Shown: positions 11,893-11,937 of the stretch, piece after piece
Numbering within the stretch: position 1 is the first letter of the stretch
Layout: each line of letters opens with the position of its first letter
Assembly (NCBI GenBank): GCA_049646245.1
Contig: JBARVL010000053.1
Span: forward strand, 1 to 11,937
Direction: 5' to 3'
Source of the DNA: Crinalium sp049646245
GTDB lineage: Bacteria; Cyanobacteriota; Cyanobacteriia; Cyanobacteriales; PCC-9333
DNA: 11,937 nucleotides
Notes under the pieces: model-generated
Told to the model about the DNA's origin: nothing
What the model saw: only the letters and a program-made list of their open reading frames with translations
The model's database searches: none
Translations under genes and position numbers: made by a program

Positions 11893-11937
11893 GGCAATAT
11901 AGAGTAAGATGGCAAATTATTACTAAAAATTGCCAGT

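Overview
The window looks like an accessory region, plasmid or genomic island, of a filamentous cyanobacterium. It carries HIP1 octamers (GCGATCGC at 5281, 5701, 7163 and 11838), a cyanobacterial-type tRNA array, a bacterial group II intron with its own maturase, a conjugative relaxase and a degraded tyrosine recombinase. No housekeeping chromosomal gene is visible.

Positions 1-4950 read as one minus-strand unit. A likely promoter sits at about 4906-4936, wrapped in helically spaced TACTACAA repeats. Transcription from it would run through tRNA-Asp, Glu(CUC), Cys, Trp, Glu(UUC), Tyr, Ser(GCU), Arg, Ser(UGA), Phe, Asn, Gln(CUG) and Gln(UUG), mixed with three decayed or shrunken tRNA-like slots. 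It then meets an HNH endonuclease gene, a compact 78-nt multi-hairpin element and tRNA-Lys(UUU). The tRNA-Lys gene is cut in its acceptor stem, between nucleotides 71 and 72, by a group II intron. The intron carries an RT/maturase/HNH protein in domain IV. Its domain V is at 11-44 and its 3' end lies beyond base 1, so the 3' exon is not visible.

Positions 5076-6843 are a divergent mobilisation module. A relaxase has its C-terminal tail overprinted by 479 bp with a second gene in another frame. That second gene encodes a coiled-coil protein with a membrane segment, a layout like the overlapping mob genes of ColE1-type plasmids.

Positions 6862-8100 are a recombination scar. They hold a tyrosine-recombinase fragment lacking its catalytic C-terminus, a 37-bp inverted repeat whose second arm is 335 bp away, a two-copy 84-bp tandem repeat and several hairpins.

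Positions 8101-11148 are an AT-rich, HIP1-free pair: a small sigma-70/ECF-like factor followed by a 779-aa GTPase. In the GTPase, TPR repeats interrupt the G domain between G3 and G4, and three copies of a small helical domain flank it. Two of those copies are nearly identical in DNA. A signal-sensing or conflict role is an inference only. The window ends with a small membrane-anchored BamE/DUF3862-like protein gene on the minus strand (11414-11776).
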